Positions 1 through 7,227 of a DNA stretch of 64,000 bases are shown piece after piece (within the stretch, counting starts at the first letter, position 1; each line of letters starts with the position of its first letter). Below the pieces are notes generated by a model, which made no database searches, was not told the DNA's origin, and saw only the letters and a list, made by a program, of their open reading frames with translations. Origin of the DNA: an uncultured Porphyromonadaceae bacterium. GTDB taxonomy: Bacteria > Bacteroidota > Bacteroidia > Bacteroidales > Muribaculaceae. The stretch is taken from positions 9,376 to 73,375 of the forward strand of contig UQLO01000010.1 of the NCBI GenBank assembly GCA_900541865.1. The letters run 5' to 3'. Position numbers and translations under genes: made by a program.

Positions 1-1
1 C

Positions 2-334
2 CTTATGGGAGGCAACCTCCTGTTTATGCTTGTTGCCTTGGCGTTGATAATCCCTTTGCTGTCGCTTCAGGTGCGTCGACTGCACGACATCGGCCGGAGC
101 GGTTGGTGGGTCGCTTTGTTTTATGGTTTCAGCACCATATGCAACATCGTCCTTCAGGTTATCAACCTAAACTACAGAGGACGGCTGTTCAGCCACCCCG
201 AAGCCCTGGTGCCCCTTGGCGCCCTGCTTCTGGTTGCTCTGGGCATCGGCATCTGGAATCTGGTGTGGATGTGCACCCCCAGCGCCCCGGACAATGAGTA
301 CGGGCCGAATCCCCAGTGGGGAATTGATAATTGA
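2..334 (+). CDS. DUF805 family inner-membrane protein, 5'-truncated by window edge
   Basis: The reading frame is open to the left edge, so the ATG at 5 may be internal and the true start may lie outside. Visible features are two or three hydrophobic segments, the DUF805 hallmark RRLHDIGRSGWW after the first segment, and the terminal NEYGPNPQWG motif. DUF805 proteins are small, usually about 120-150 residues, with several membrane spans and no established biochemical function. About 110 residues are visible here, so only the N-terminal part should be missing. The stop is followed by a short AT-rich inverted repeat (AATTGA, five bases, TCAATT) near 329-345 that could be a weak terminator. Confidence 0.85.
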   Translation, partial: LMGGNLLFMLVALALIIPLLSLQVRRLHDIGRSGWWVALFYGFSTICNIVLQVINLNYRGRLFSHPEALVPLGALLLVALGIGIWNLVWMCTPSAPDNEYGPNPQWGIDN

Positions 335-364
335 TTTTCTCAATTTTCAATTTCACGAAGTGAT

Positions 365-3300
365 ATGATTTACACTATTGATCAGTATTATACGTTCCCG
401 GTCCGGCCGGGAAATCCCACCGACGACTTTTTTGTCCTTGAAGTAGACGGTCCGGAGGGGCCGGACACCGCCAATTTGGCCAAACTTGATTTTCAGAAGG
501 CTCCGAGCTACCGTCCGCCGCGCCGTATAGAATGTCGTGTGCGGGGCATCGATGAGCACGGACTGCCCATCCTCGGGCCGGCCATTGCGTCCTATGTCAG
601 CGAGCTCTACTCCGGCATTTATGCCCGCGGCGAGAGCTTCGAATGCGTTGTGGCGGGCATACCGGCCAATCCCGCCGAAGACCCCTACAACGTTCGCGAC
701 CGCCACGGCATCTACTTCCGCATCTACGAGCCGGAGGTTATGCTCACCAAGGGCCAGCGCATACGCTGCAAGTTCAAGACACTGCGCGGCAAGCGCTTCG
801 AGCTGCTGCGCGTGGACGAAAAAAGCAAGCTGCCCTTCCTTCAGCCGGCCGAGCTGGTCGACAACGCCGGTGTCGGCGCCGCAACCCGGCCCATCATACT
901 GCGCATGTTCGACCGCCCCGCCTTCGAGACGGTTCGCGCCGAAATAGAGGCCGGAAAGAGCCAGTGGCCGCTGACAGCGGCCGCCCTTGTGCGCGACAAT
1001 CTCTCCGAATGGTTCGTGGCCCTTCAGCTTGACGGCTACCCCGGGCTGACCCGGCGCCTGCTGTCCGACATAAAAAAAGTCTTTCTCTACCTTCTCGAAG
1101 GTTCCGGCTTCCTCAACGCCGCCCCCCGCGAGCAGCGCCGCGTCTACCAGCAGCTACTCACAGAGCTCGTAGAAGGCATCGACCCCTACAACAGGGCCCT
1201 CAACCTGATTACAAACGGCGAGGACGACGACTTCGTGCAGAAAATATTCGACAAGCTCCAAAAGTCGGGATACCTCTACCACCCCGCCAAGCAGTTTGGC
1301 GCCATGATGCTCATTTTCAGGGTCTACCCCGCGAAGGTCAGCAGCTATCTGAGCCGCGTCTTCGAGAGCATCTTCACCCGCGACCTCGACAACTGGAAGC
1401 GCGAACCCTTCCAAAGCGCCTTCGTGGAGCAATTCCAAATCTACGTGCGTCAGATGCGACGCGAAATCGACTCCATGCCCCTTGCCGAAAGCCGCGAGCA
1501 GAAGCAGCGCATCGAAACCATCATCACCGCCCTGGCCCTGGAGCTGCTTCTTGCGGGCAAAGACGAAGCTATGGCCCGCACCCGCTCCCTGTTCTACCGC
1601 TACGTTTCGCTGTTGCGTCCTCTCAGCGGCGAGGCGTTGCTGAGCAAGTCGTTTCTGGCCCTTCTCGGGGCCGAACTCCCCGACCGGCTCGAGTACAGCA
1701 TGCTCCGCGAGCCTATGATGATGATGACGCAAGCCACGGTGATGCCCGCCGGCGACATCTTCAAGTACCTACCCAACAATTTCCACTACTCCAACGGAAC
1801 CGTCGACCTCACCGTCAACGACTCCGGCATCTCGCTGTGCCGCAGCGCCGAGCGCGGTCTGCGCGACGAAGGGGGCACCGAGCGCGTCGTGCCGGAAGGG
1901 CTCATGAGCTGGCTTCGCCCACAGATATACCTCAACGGCATCAAAGGCCTCTCCGGCTCCAAGCTGCGCTCGCTGGCCGACCACAGCTCGTGGTGGAAGC
2001 AAATCGAGACGGCGCTCTTCGAGCAGGCAGTCCCCGTGCAGGAATACACCGAGCTGCGCGACGCCGTGCGCGACGAAGAAGTATGGATCACCATCGACGG
2101 CGTGGCCAATGCCTACGACAACGACCCTCGCTTCCTCTGCCACATCGAGCACGAAGGCATCAAGGAGGCCAAGGGATATATCCAACGCTCCCAGATTGTT
2201 AACTACAATATGCGGCAGCCCAGCCCGCTGTGCTACACCACACCCACCGGCGAGAACCTCGGGTTCTATGCCAAGGTGATCAATATCGACGCCGACGGCA
2301 ACTATGAATTCAGCCTCATCGACCAAGTCAACGCCTACATACAGGACGTGCTGAACTTCTCCGACGAGTATCTGGCCGTTGTCACCGGCGTCAATCCTCA
2401 GGGCTACAGCGCCATCAGCCGCGACGGTATCGGCCTCTATCTGCGCGACGACTCCGGCACCGACCGCCACTTCTCGCCCGGCGACATCGTACACTTCCGC
2501 CACCAAAGCGGCTCTACCCAGGGCAGCATCGTGGGCTACATCACCGACACCCCGACCTCCGAAATCGACCATTTCGACAAAACCACGGCCTTCAACAAGC
2601 TCATGAACGCCATCGGCGAGGCTCAGGAGCAAACCGACGACGAAACCATTCTCAACGACGACATCGAGGAGCTGCTGCCGGCCGACGCCGTGCGCGAGCT
2701 CATCGAAATCATCCGCTTCAGCGCAATCGCCAACTCCGACCTTATCAAGGCCTACGACTACCTCAGCTTCGGTCGCCTGCTCGCTCTGGCAATCGGCGAC
2801 CAGGCTCTTGCCGGCAAGCTCCACACCCACGCCGCCCTGCTGGGCCAGCATCAGTACTACGCCGCCAACAGCCGAATCGATGCCGACCAGCTCGAAAAGC
2901 TGCGCTCGCTGCTCCACAACGACCCCTTCCTGGCAATGATTTTCCACCGTCTCGAAATGGTGTCGTGGCTCGGCAAACCCGAACGTAACAGCGCCCTCTT
3001 CGCCACCGTGGGCAATCCGGCAAACGAACTCGAAGGCTCCATCGCACGCATGGTGCTGAGCTACAACATGATGCAAAGCCAGGACGACAACGACACCATA
3101 GCCGCCTCCCTCAAAGACCGCATCATGAGCAAACTCAACGTCAACAGCGAGACCAAGCGCGGAACTTACTACGGCCGCGAGTCCAAATACCTGGAGTTCA
3201 AGACATCGACAGTCTATGTGGCCACCGCTCCCGGCGAGGAGATGCGCGAGGACCCCGCCGCTCAGCAGGCGCATATCCTCACCCGCATAGCCGGTCTGCT

Positions 3301-4453
3301 AAACGCCAACGGCGGCACGCTCTATCTGGGTGTCAACGACGAGGGCTATGCCGTGGGCCTGCGCGACGACTTCCGCTACTACGAGCGCCACAAAGCCCGA
3401 ATCGGCACGCGCTATATGGACGTTCGCTCCATGAGCAACTACTGCGTTTTCCTCGAGCACTTGGTCAACAGCACCTTCGGCGAAACCGTTGCCCGCAAGA
3501 TCGAAATAAGCGCCGACGACAAGGCCGACAAGGACGTTATCGTCATCGCCGTCAAGGAGAGCCTCACGCCGGTGTTCTACCAGGGTCGGCTCTTCGTGCG
3601 CCAGAGCGGCGAAGTGACCAAGGAGTATTTCGACCAAAACGCCGTCGACGACTTCGTTGCCGAGCGCGAGCAGCAGCGCCTTGAGCGCATGCACATGCTG
3701 GCTGCTGCCGCCGAGGCCGAAGCCGAGAAGAACGCAGCCGCCGCTCCCGCCGAAGCCGAAACCGCTGCCGCACCGGCTGCTGCGGCCCCGACCCCGGAGC
3801 CTGAAGCCGCTCCCACGGAGCCGGACAATGCCGTGGCCACCAGCCGCTGGCGGCCCAACGTGCTCCACTATTACGACGAAGGCTACAACGAGCCCGAAGG
3901 CTATCTCTACTTCACCGGCGAGAACCAAATAGAGTTCAGCAAGTCCGACATCTACCGCGAAACCGAGCCGGGATGCCGCCTGGCCCTGACTATCCCCCAC
4001 GAGCTACGCAACGGCTACTTGCTGCTGGGCTATGAAAACGAGCGCGTGGTGCGCGTTCCGCTTGCCGAAATCTACGAGCGCGGCGACCAAAGCGTCATGA
4101 ACCACAGCGCCGACTACAAGCTGCTCTTCGCCGCCATCGCCGCCAAGGACGACCTTCTGCTGGTTATGGCCGCCGACAGCAACAACACCGTATGGCGCCG
4201 TGCCTTCCAGGTCGGACTGATGGAGCAGGGCCACGTCTCCAACATACCACGACGCGTCAACGACAATCCCACCAACTACACCGTAGGCTACGAGGTTGTC
4301 GACGCTTCGGTGAGCGAGAATTTCACGTCCTGCCTCAACGAACACATGGCCGGGCGCCGCTTCGGCGAAACTATGCGCGTCAAGACCACCGATGCCCACT
4401 TTGCCGACAAGATGAACCGACAGATTGAAGCATGCCGACCCACAAACAACTGA
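365..4453 (+). CDS. Giant AlbA_2 (Schlafen AAA-4-like) domain protein
   Basis: This is a 1,362-residue cytoplasmic protein with no signal peptide or membrane span. The only domain I recognise is AlbA_2 at about residues 940-1100: YLEFKTST near 942, then LLNANGGTLYLGVNDEG near 978, the core seen in Schlafen-type nucleic-acid-binding or nuclease domains. The N-terminal 160 residues and about 630-770 contain beta-rich, OB/S1-like stretches such as RIECRVRGIDEHG, GQRIRCKFKTLRGKRFELL and YLAVVTGVNPQG; assigning them to OB folds is inference. An Ala/Glu/Pro linker at about 1114-1160 separates a further C-terminal beta-rich domain. The stop overlaps the next gene in TGATG, implying translational coupling. 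An RNA- or ssDNA-related role is plausible, but the substrate is unknown. Confidence 0.8.
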   Translation: MIYTIDQYYTFPVRPGNPTDDFFVLEVDGPEGPDTANLAKLDFQKAPSYRPPRRIECRVRGIDEHGLPILGPAIASYVSELYSGIYARGESFECVVAGIPANPAEDPYNVRDRHGIYFRIYEPEVMLTKGQRIRCKFKTLRGKRFELLRVDEKSKLPFLQPAELVDNAGVGAATRPIILRMFDRPAFETVRAEIEAGKSQWPLTAAALVRDNLSEWFVALQLDGYPGLTRRLLSDIKKVFLYLLEGSGFLNAAPREQRRVYQQLLTELVEGIDPYNRALNLITNGEDDDFVQKIFDKLQKSGYLYHPAKQFGAMMLIFRVYPAKVSSYLSRVFESIFTRDLDNWKREPFQSAFVEQFQIYVRQMRREIDSMPLAESREQKQRIETIITALALELLLAGKDEAMARTRSLFYRYVSLLRPLSGEALLSKSFLALLGAELPDRLEYSMLREPMMMMTQATVMPAGDIFKYLPNNFHYSNGTVDLTVNDSGISLCRSAERGLRDEGGTERVVPEGLMSWLRPQIYLNGIKGLSGSKLRSLADHSSWWKQIETALFEQAVPVQEYTELRDAVRDEEVWITIDGVANAYDNDPRFLCHIEHEGIKEAKGYIQRSQIVNYNMRQPSPLCYTTPTGENLGFYAKVINIDADGNYEFSLIDQVNAYIQDVLNFSDEYLAVVTGVNPQGYSAISRDGIGLYLRDDSGTDRHFSPGDIVHFRHQSGSTQGSIVGYITDTPTSEIDHFDKTTAFNKLMNAIGEAQEQTDDETILNDDIEELLPADAVRELIEIIRFSAIANSDLIKAYDYLSFGRLLALAIGDQALAGKLHTHAALLGQHQYYAANSRIDADQLEKLRSLLHNDPFLAMIFHRLEMVSWLGKPERNSALFATVGNPANELEGSIARMVLSYNMMQSQDDNDTIAASLKDRIMSKLNVNSETKRGTYYGRESKYLEFKTSTVYVATAPGEEMREDPAAQQAHILTRIAGLLNANGGTLYLGVNDEGYAVGLRDDFRYYERHKARIGTRYMDVRSMSNYCVFLEHLVNSTFGETVARKIEISADDKADKDVIVIAVKESLTPVFYQGRLFVRQSGEVTKEYFDQNAVDDFVAEREQQRLERMHMLAAAAEAEAEKNAAAAPAEAETAAAPAAAAPTPEPEAAPTEPDNAVATSRWRPNVLHYYDEGYNEPEGYLYFTGENQIEFSKSDIYRETEPGCRLALTIPHELRNGYLLLGYENERVVRVPLAEIYERGDQSVMNHSADYKLLFAAIAAKDDLLLVMAADSNNTVWRRAFQVGLMEQGHVSNIPRRVNDNPTNYTVGYEVVDASVSENFTSCLNEHMAGRRFGETMRVKTTDAHFADKMNRQIEACRPTNN

Positions 4454-5190
4454 TGGAGAGACTCTTCACAATCATCACCTGTACCTACAATGCCGCCGAC
4501 ACTCTGGAGCGCACCCTCCGGAGCGTCGACGAGCAGACATTCGGCGACTACGAGCACCTGGTCGTCGACGGCGCCTCCACCGACGCCACCGCCGCCATCG
4601 CCGCCGCTCATCCCTCCGAGCTGCGCACCTTCGTCTCCGAACCCGACCGCGGCCTCTACGACGCCATGAACAAGGGCATCGGCATGGCCGGCGGCCGCTA
4701 TCTCATCTTTCTCAACGCCGGCGATAAATTCCACGGGCCCGACACCCTGCAGCGACTCGCCGATGCCGCCTGCGCGAACAATATGCCGGGGGTGCTCTAC
4801 GGCCAGACGGTGCTTGTCGACAACGAAGGCGGCAATCCGCGTCCCCGACACCTCACGGCGCCCGAGCAGCTAACCCTGCAGTCGTTTGCCAACGGCATGG
4901 TGGTGTGCCATCAGGCCTTTGTGGCTCTGCGTCGCCTCGTCGGGTTCTACGACCTGCGCTATCGCTTTTCTGCCGACTACGACTGGTGCATACGCTGCCT
5001 TCAGCACAGCCGCAAAAACGTATACCTCGGCGACGAGCCCCTGATCGACTACCTCGACGAAGGCTTGACCACCCGCAACCGCCGGGCCTCGCTGCGCGAG
5101 CGCTTCAGCATTATGGCCTACTACTACGGCCGGCTGCCGACGGCGCTGCGCCATGTGCGCTTCCTGGTGCGGCATCTGCGCCGAAAGTGA
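4453..5190 (+). CDS. Family 2 glycosyltransferase
   Basis: GT-A fold glycosyltransferase of family GT2, WcaA-like, expected to transfer a sugar from a nucleotide donor to a surface glycan at the cytoplasmic face of the membrane. The start of the fold is FTIITCTYNAADTLERTL, followed by VVDGASTDAT and the metal-site region FLNAGDKF; no membrane span is seen. I chose the ATG at 4453, inside the TGATG overlap with the preceding stop, because the fold then begins six residues in. An in-frame ATG at 4432 would add seven residues. The predicted protein has 245 residues, short but normal for WcaA-type enzymes. The acceptor cannot be read from sequence. Confidence 0.85.
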   Translation: MERLFTIITCTYNAADTLERTLRSVDEQTFGDYEHLVVDGASTDATAAIAAAHPSELRTFVSEPDRGLYDAMNKGIGMAGGRYLIFLNAGDKFHGPDTLQRLADAACANNMPGVLYGQTVLVDNEGGNPRPRHLTAPEQLTLQSFANGMVVCHQAFVALRRLVGFYDLRYRFSADYDWCIRCLQHSRKNVYLGDEPLIDYLDEGLTTRNRRASLRERFSIMAYYYGRLPTALRHVRFLVRHLRRK

Positions 5191-5211
5191 GTTTTTTCTT
5201 CAGAACACCCG

Positions 5212-5517
5212 ATGATACTCTACAATACAACCTTTTTTGCCGAAAGCGCTCTGCAGGAGGAGCTTGTGGCTTTTCTTAAGGAGCACTACCTGCCCGAATC
5301 CCTGCGCCACGGCATGACCGAGGGCCGCATAGCCCGCATCCGCGCCACAGAAGGCGCCGACGACGGCACACTGCGCGTGGCCGTACACCTTGTGGCGCCC
5401 GACAAGGCCACTTTCGAGCGCCACTGCGGCCTGGTGCAGCCCGGGCTGCTGGAGGCGGCATTTGCAAAATGGGGCGAGCGCGTGCTCGCCATGCCGACTG
5501 CAATGGATATTCTATGA
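5212..5517 (+). CDS. DUF4286 family protein
   Basis: A 101-residue cytoplasmic protein beginning MILYNTTFFAE and ending with a short hydrophilic helix and AMDIL. It matches in length and layout the DUF4286 family of Bacteroidetes, single-domain proteins with a ferredoxin-like size and no known function. Its stop codon overlaps the ruvC start in ATGA, and this DUF4286-ruvC adjacency is recurrent in the phylum, which suggests co-translation with the Holliday junction resolvase. No catalytic residues are evident. Confidence 0.8.
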   Translation: MILYNTTFFAESALQEELVAFLKEHYLPESLRHGMTEGRIARIRATEGADDGTLRVAVHLVAPDKATFERHCGLVQPGLLEAAFAKWGERVLAMPTAMDIL

Positions 5518-6110
5518 ACGCCACGGAAGTCAGCGTCGACAAGGCCGTGCGCGACCTCGACCGCGTCATCATCGGCATAGACCCCGGCACTAACCTGATG
5601 GGCTACGCCGTGCTGGGCATCAAAAAGGGCAAGCCGCTGCTGGTGGCCATGGGCGTCATCGAACTCAGCAAGCTATCCGACCACTATATGCGCCTTGGCA
5701 GAATCTACGAGCGCGTCAGCATGCTCGTGGAGCAATTCTGCCCCGACGAAATGGCCATCGAGGCACCCTTCTTCGGCAAAAACGTGCAGTCCATGCTCAA
5801 GCTTGGTCGCGCCCAGGGCGTCGCCATTGCCGCCGCCATATCGCGCCAGGTACCCATCGCCGAATACGAGCCCCGCAAAATCAAGCAAGCCATCACCGGC
5901 AACGGCGCCGCTTCCAAGGAGCAGGTGCGCGAGATGCTGCGCCGCATCCTCGACATCGCACCCGAGCAGATGCATCCCCGCCTCGACAGTACGGATGCCC
6001 TCGGGGCAGCCCTGTGCCATTTCTACGAAAGCGGCAAACCGGAGATTGCCCGCGGGCCGTCGTCGTGGAAAGCCTTCATAGCTCAGAATCCCGACCGCGT
6101 CAAAGGTTAA
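5514..6110 (+). CDS. ruvC: Crossover junction endodeoxyribonuclease RuvC
   Basis: Holliday junction resolvase that cuts four-way junctions together with the RuvAB branch-migration motor. The RNase H-like fold starts with IGIDPG. The four acidic metal ligands expected from the E. coli enzyme can be placed at D23, E83 (AIEAPFF), D158 and D161 (RLDSTDALGAA). The protein is 198 residues, slightly longer than E. coli RuvC, with an N-terminal extension of about 16 residues. The start at 5514 is preferred over an upstream frame start at 5469 because it forms the ATGA overlap with the DUF4286 gene and sits just ahead of the conserved core. Confidence 0.95.
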   Translation: MNATEVSVDKAVRDLDRVIIGIDPGTNLMGYAVLGIKKGKPLLVAMGVIELSKLSDHYMRLGRIYERVSMLVEQFCPDEMAIEAPFFGKNVQSMLKLGRAQGVAIAAAISRQVPIAEYEPRKIKQAITGNGAASKEQVREMLRRILDIAPEQMHPRLDSTDALGAALCHFYESGKPEIARGPSSWKAFIAQNPDRVKG

Positions 6111-6162
6111 ACGAGGCTGCCACCCGCTTTTGAGCGACAATACGGGAGGCCGGGGTGCGTTC

Positions 6163-6189
6163 TTTGCGGTGAATTTTATAAACCGCAAA
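6163..6189 (+). promoter_or_regulatory. Hairpin immediately upstream of the amidase start
   Basis: An 8-bp perfect stem (TTTGCGGT with ACCGCAAA) and an 11-base AT-rich loop end four bases before the ATG at 6194. Folding would occupy the ribosome-binding region, so it could limit translation of the amidase/lysis-like pair. The stem is seen directly; the regulatory role is inference. No Bacteroidetes -7 box was found in this gap. Confidence 0.4.
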
Positions 6190-6193
6190 AGCT

Positions 6194-6772
6194 ATGAAAG
6201 TGCTTATCGACAATGGCCACGGCGCCGAAACGCCCGGCAAACGCAGCCCCGACGGACGCCTGCTCGAATGGGAGTTCAACCGGCGGCTGGCCCGCGCCAT
6301 CGCAGCGCGCCTCAGCGCTGAAGGGATTGAAAACGAACTGATAGTACCGGAAGAGAGCGACATATCCCTCGCGGAGCGGTGTGCCCGCGCCAACGCCCGC
6401 TGCGCGGGGCGCGCGGACTGCGTGCTGCTGAGCATCCACGCCAATGCCGCCGGCACCTCGGGCTGGCATGAAGCCTCGGGGTGGTGCGCCTTCGCCGCGC
6501 CGCGTGCCTCGGAAGCCTCTCGGCGGCTGGCGGCACGTCTGGTGGCCGCTGCGGCGGCGCGAGGGCTGCGGGGCAACCGTGCGGTGCCTCCGCAGGGCTT
6601 CTGGACGGCCTCGCTGGCGATATGCCGCGACACGCGCTGTCCGGCCGTCCTGACCGAGAATATGTTCATGGACAATCGCTCCGACCTGGATTTTCTCCTT
6701 TCCGACGGTGCGGTCGACATCCTTGCCGACCTCCACGCGGAGGTACTTAGGGATTATTCTCGCACGCTGTGA
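6194..6772 (+). CDS. N-acetylmuramoyl-L-alanine amidase (Amidase_3), leaderless endolysin-like
   Basis: Zinc amidase that cleaves the bond between N-acetylmuramic acid and the stem peptide of peptidoglycan. Expected zinc ligands are visible: H9 in LIDNGHG, E25 in LEWEFN, and the histidine of LLSIHANA; the catalytic glutamate is in VLTENMFMDN. At 192 residues it is a bare catalytic domain with no signal peptide, no membrane anchor and no cell-wall-binding repeat, as in phage endolysins that need a separate export route. Its stop overlaps a GTG start (GTGA) of a small membrane-anchored protein, and a hairpin lies just before its ATG. It may be a domesticated prophage gene; a housekeeping amidase would normally carry a signal peptide. 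Confidence 0.88.
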   Translation: MKVLIDNGHGAETPGKRSPDGRLLEWEFNRRLARAIAARLSAEGIENELIVPEESDISLAERCARANARCAGRADCVLLSIHANAAGTSGWHEASGWCAFAAPRASEASRRLAARLVAAAAARGLRGNRAVPPQGFWTASLAICRDTRCPAVLTENMFMDNRSDLDFLLSDGAVDILADLHAEVLRDYSRTL

Positions 6773-7227
6773 AAGCATCCGTCGCCATCTTTCTTTGCGC
6801 GGCAGCTTTCGCAGCAGGTTGGTTGCTGGCGCCCCGGGATGTCTCTTCGGCGAGGGTATCGGCGCCGGTGGTGACCGTAGTTCGCGACACCGTGCGCATC
6901 ACCGAGCCGCGCTATGTCCGCAGCGTGGAGGTGCGCACAGTCGAAGTCGAAGTGCCCGTGCAGGCGGGTGCCGACACCGCCGTGGTGGCTCTGCCCATAG
7001 AAAGCCGCGAGTTCTGCGGCGACGACTACCGGGCCTGGGTGAGCGGGTGGCAGCCCTCGCTCGACAGCCTTGTTATAACGCGCACGTTGGCCCGCACCGA
7101 GTACACGGTGTCACCGACGGCCAAGCCCCGCCGATGGAGTGTGGGCCTGCAGGCCGGCGTGGGTCTGACCCCCGGCGGTGTGCAGCCTTACGTCGGAGTC
7201 GGTCTGAGCTATCGGCTCACACCTTGA
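6769..7227 (+). CDS. Small membrane-anchored periplasmic protein, DUF6808/Rz-like
   Basis: A 152-residue protein with one N-terminal hydrophobic helix (about residues 4-22) and a periplasmic remainder. The part after the helix is rich in VRDTVRI and VEVRTVEVEVPV-like repeats, then EFCGDDYRAWVSGWQPSLDS, and ends in a glycine-rich beta segment. This layout resembles proteins annotated as DUF6808 next to amidases in Bacteroidales prophages, which may act like Rz spanins; that match is from memory. The start is GTG at 6769, overlapping the amidase stop in GTGA. The 3' end overlaps the convergent helicase-nuclease gene by 11 bases. Confidence 0.65.
   Translation: MKASVAIFLCAAAFAAGWLLAPRDVSSARVSAPVVTVVRDTVRITEPRYVRSVEVRTVEVEVPVQAGADTAVVALPIESREFCGDDYRAWVSGWQPSLDSLVITRTLARTEYTVSPTAKPRRWSVGLQAGVGLTPGGVQPYVGVGLSYRLTP

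Noticed and set aside
1769..3274. A 501-residue reading frame antisense to the AlbA_2 gene
   Set aside because: It has poor amino-acid composition (Val/Gly/Ala/His-rich), no motif, and mirrors the G/C third-position bias of the plus-strand gene.
3706..3840. A GCC/GAA-rich microsatellite-like stretch
   Set aside because: It is an in-frame Ala/Glu/Pro linker in the AlbA_2 protein, with mixed codons and no perfect repeat unit.
6194..7227. An integrated prophage around the amidase
   Set aside because: No capsid, terminase, integrase or attachment-site repeat is visible; flanking genes are ruvC and a helicase-nuclease.
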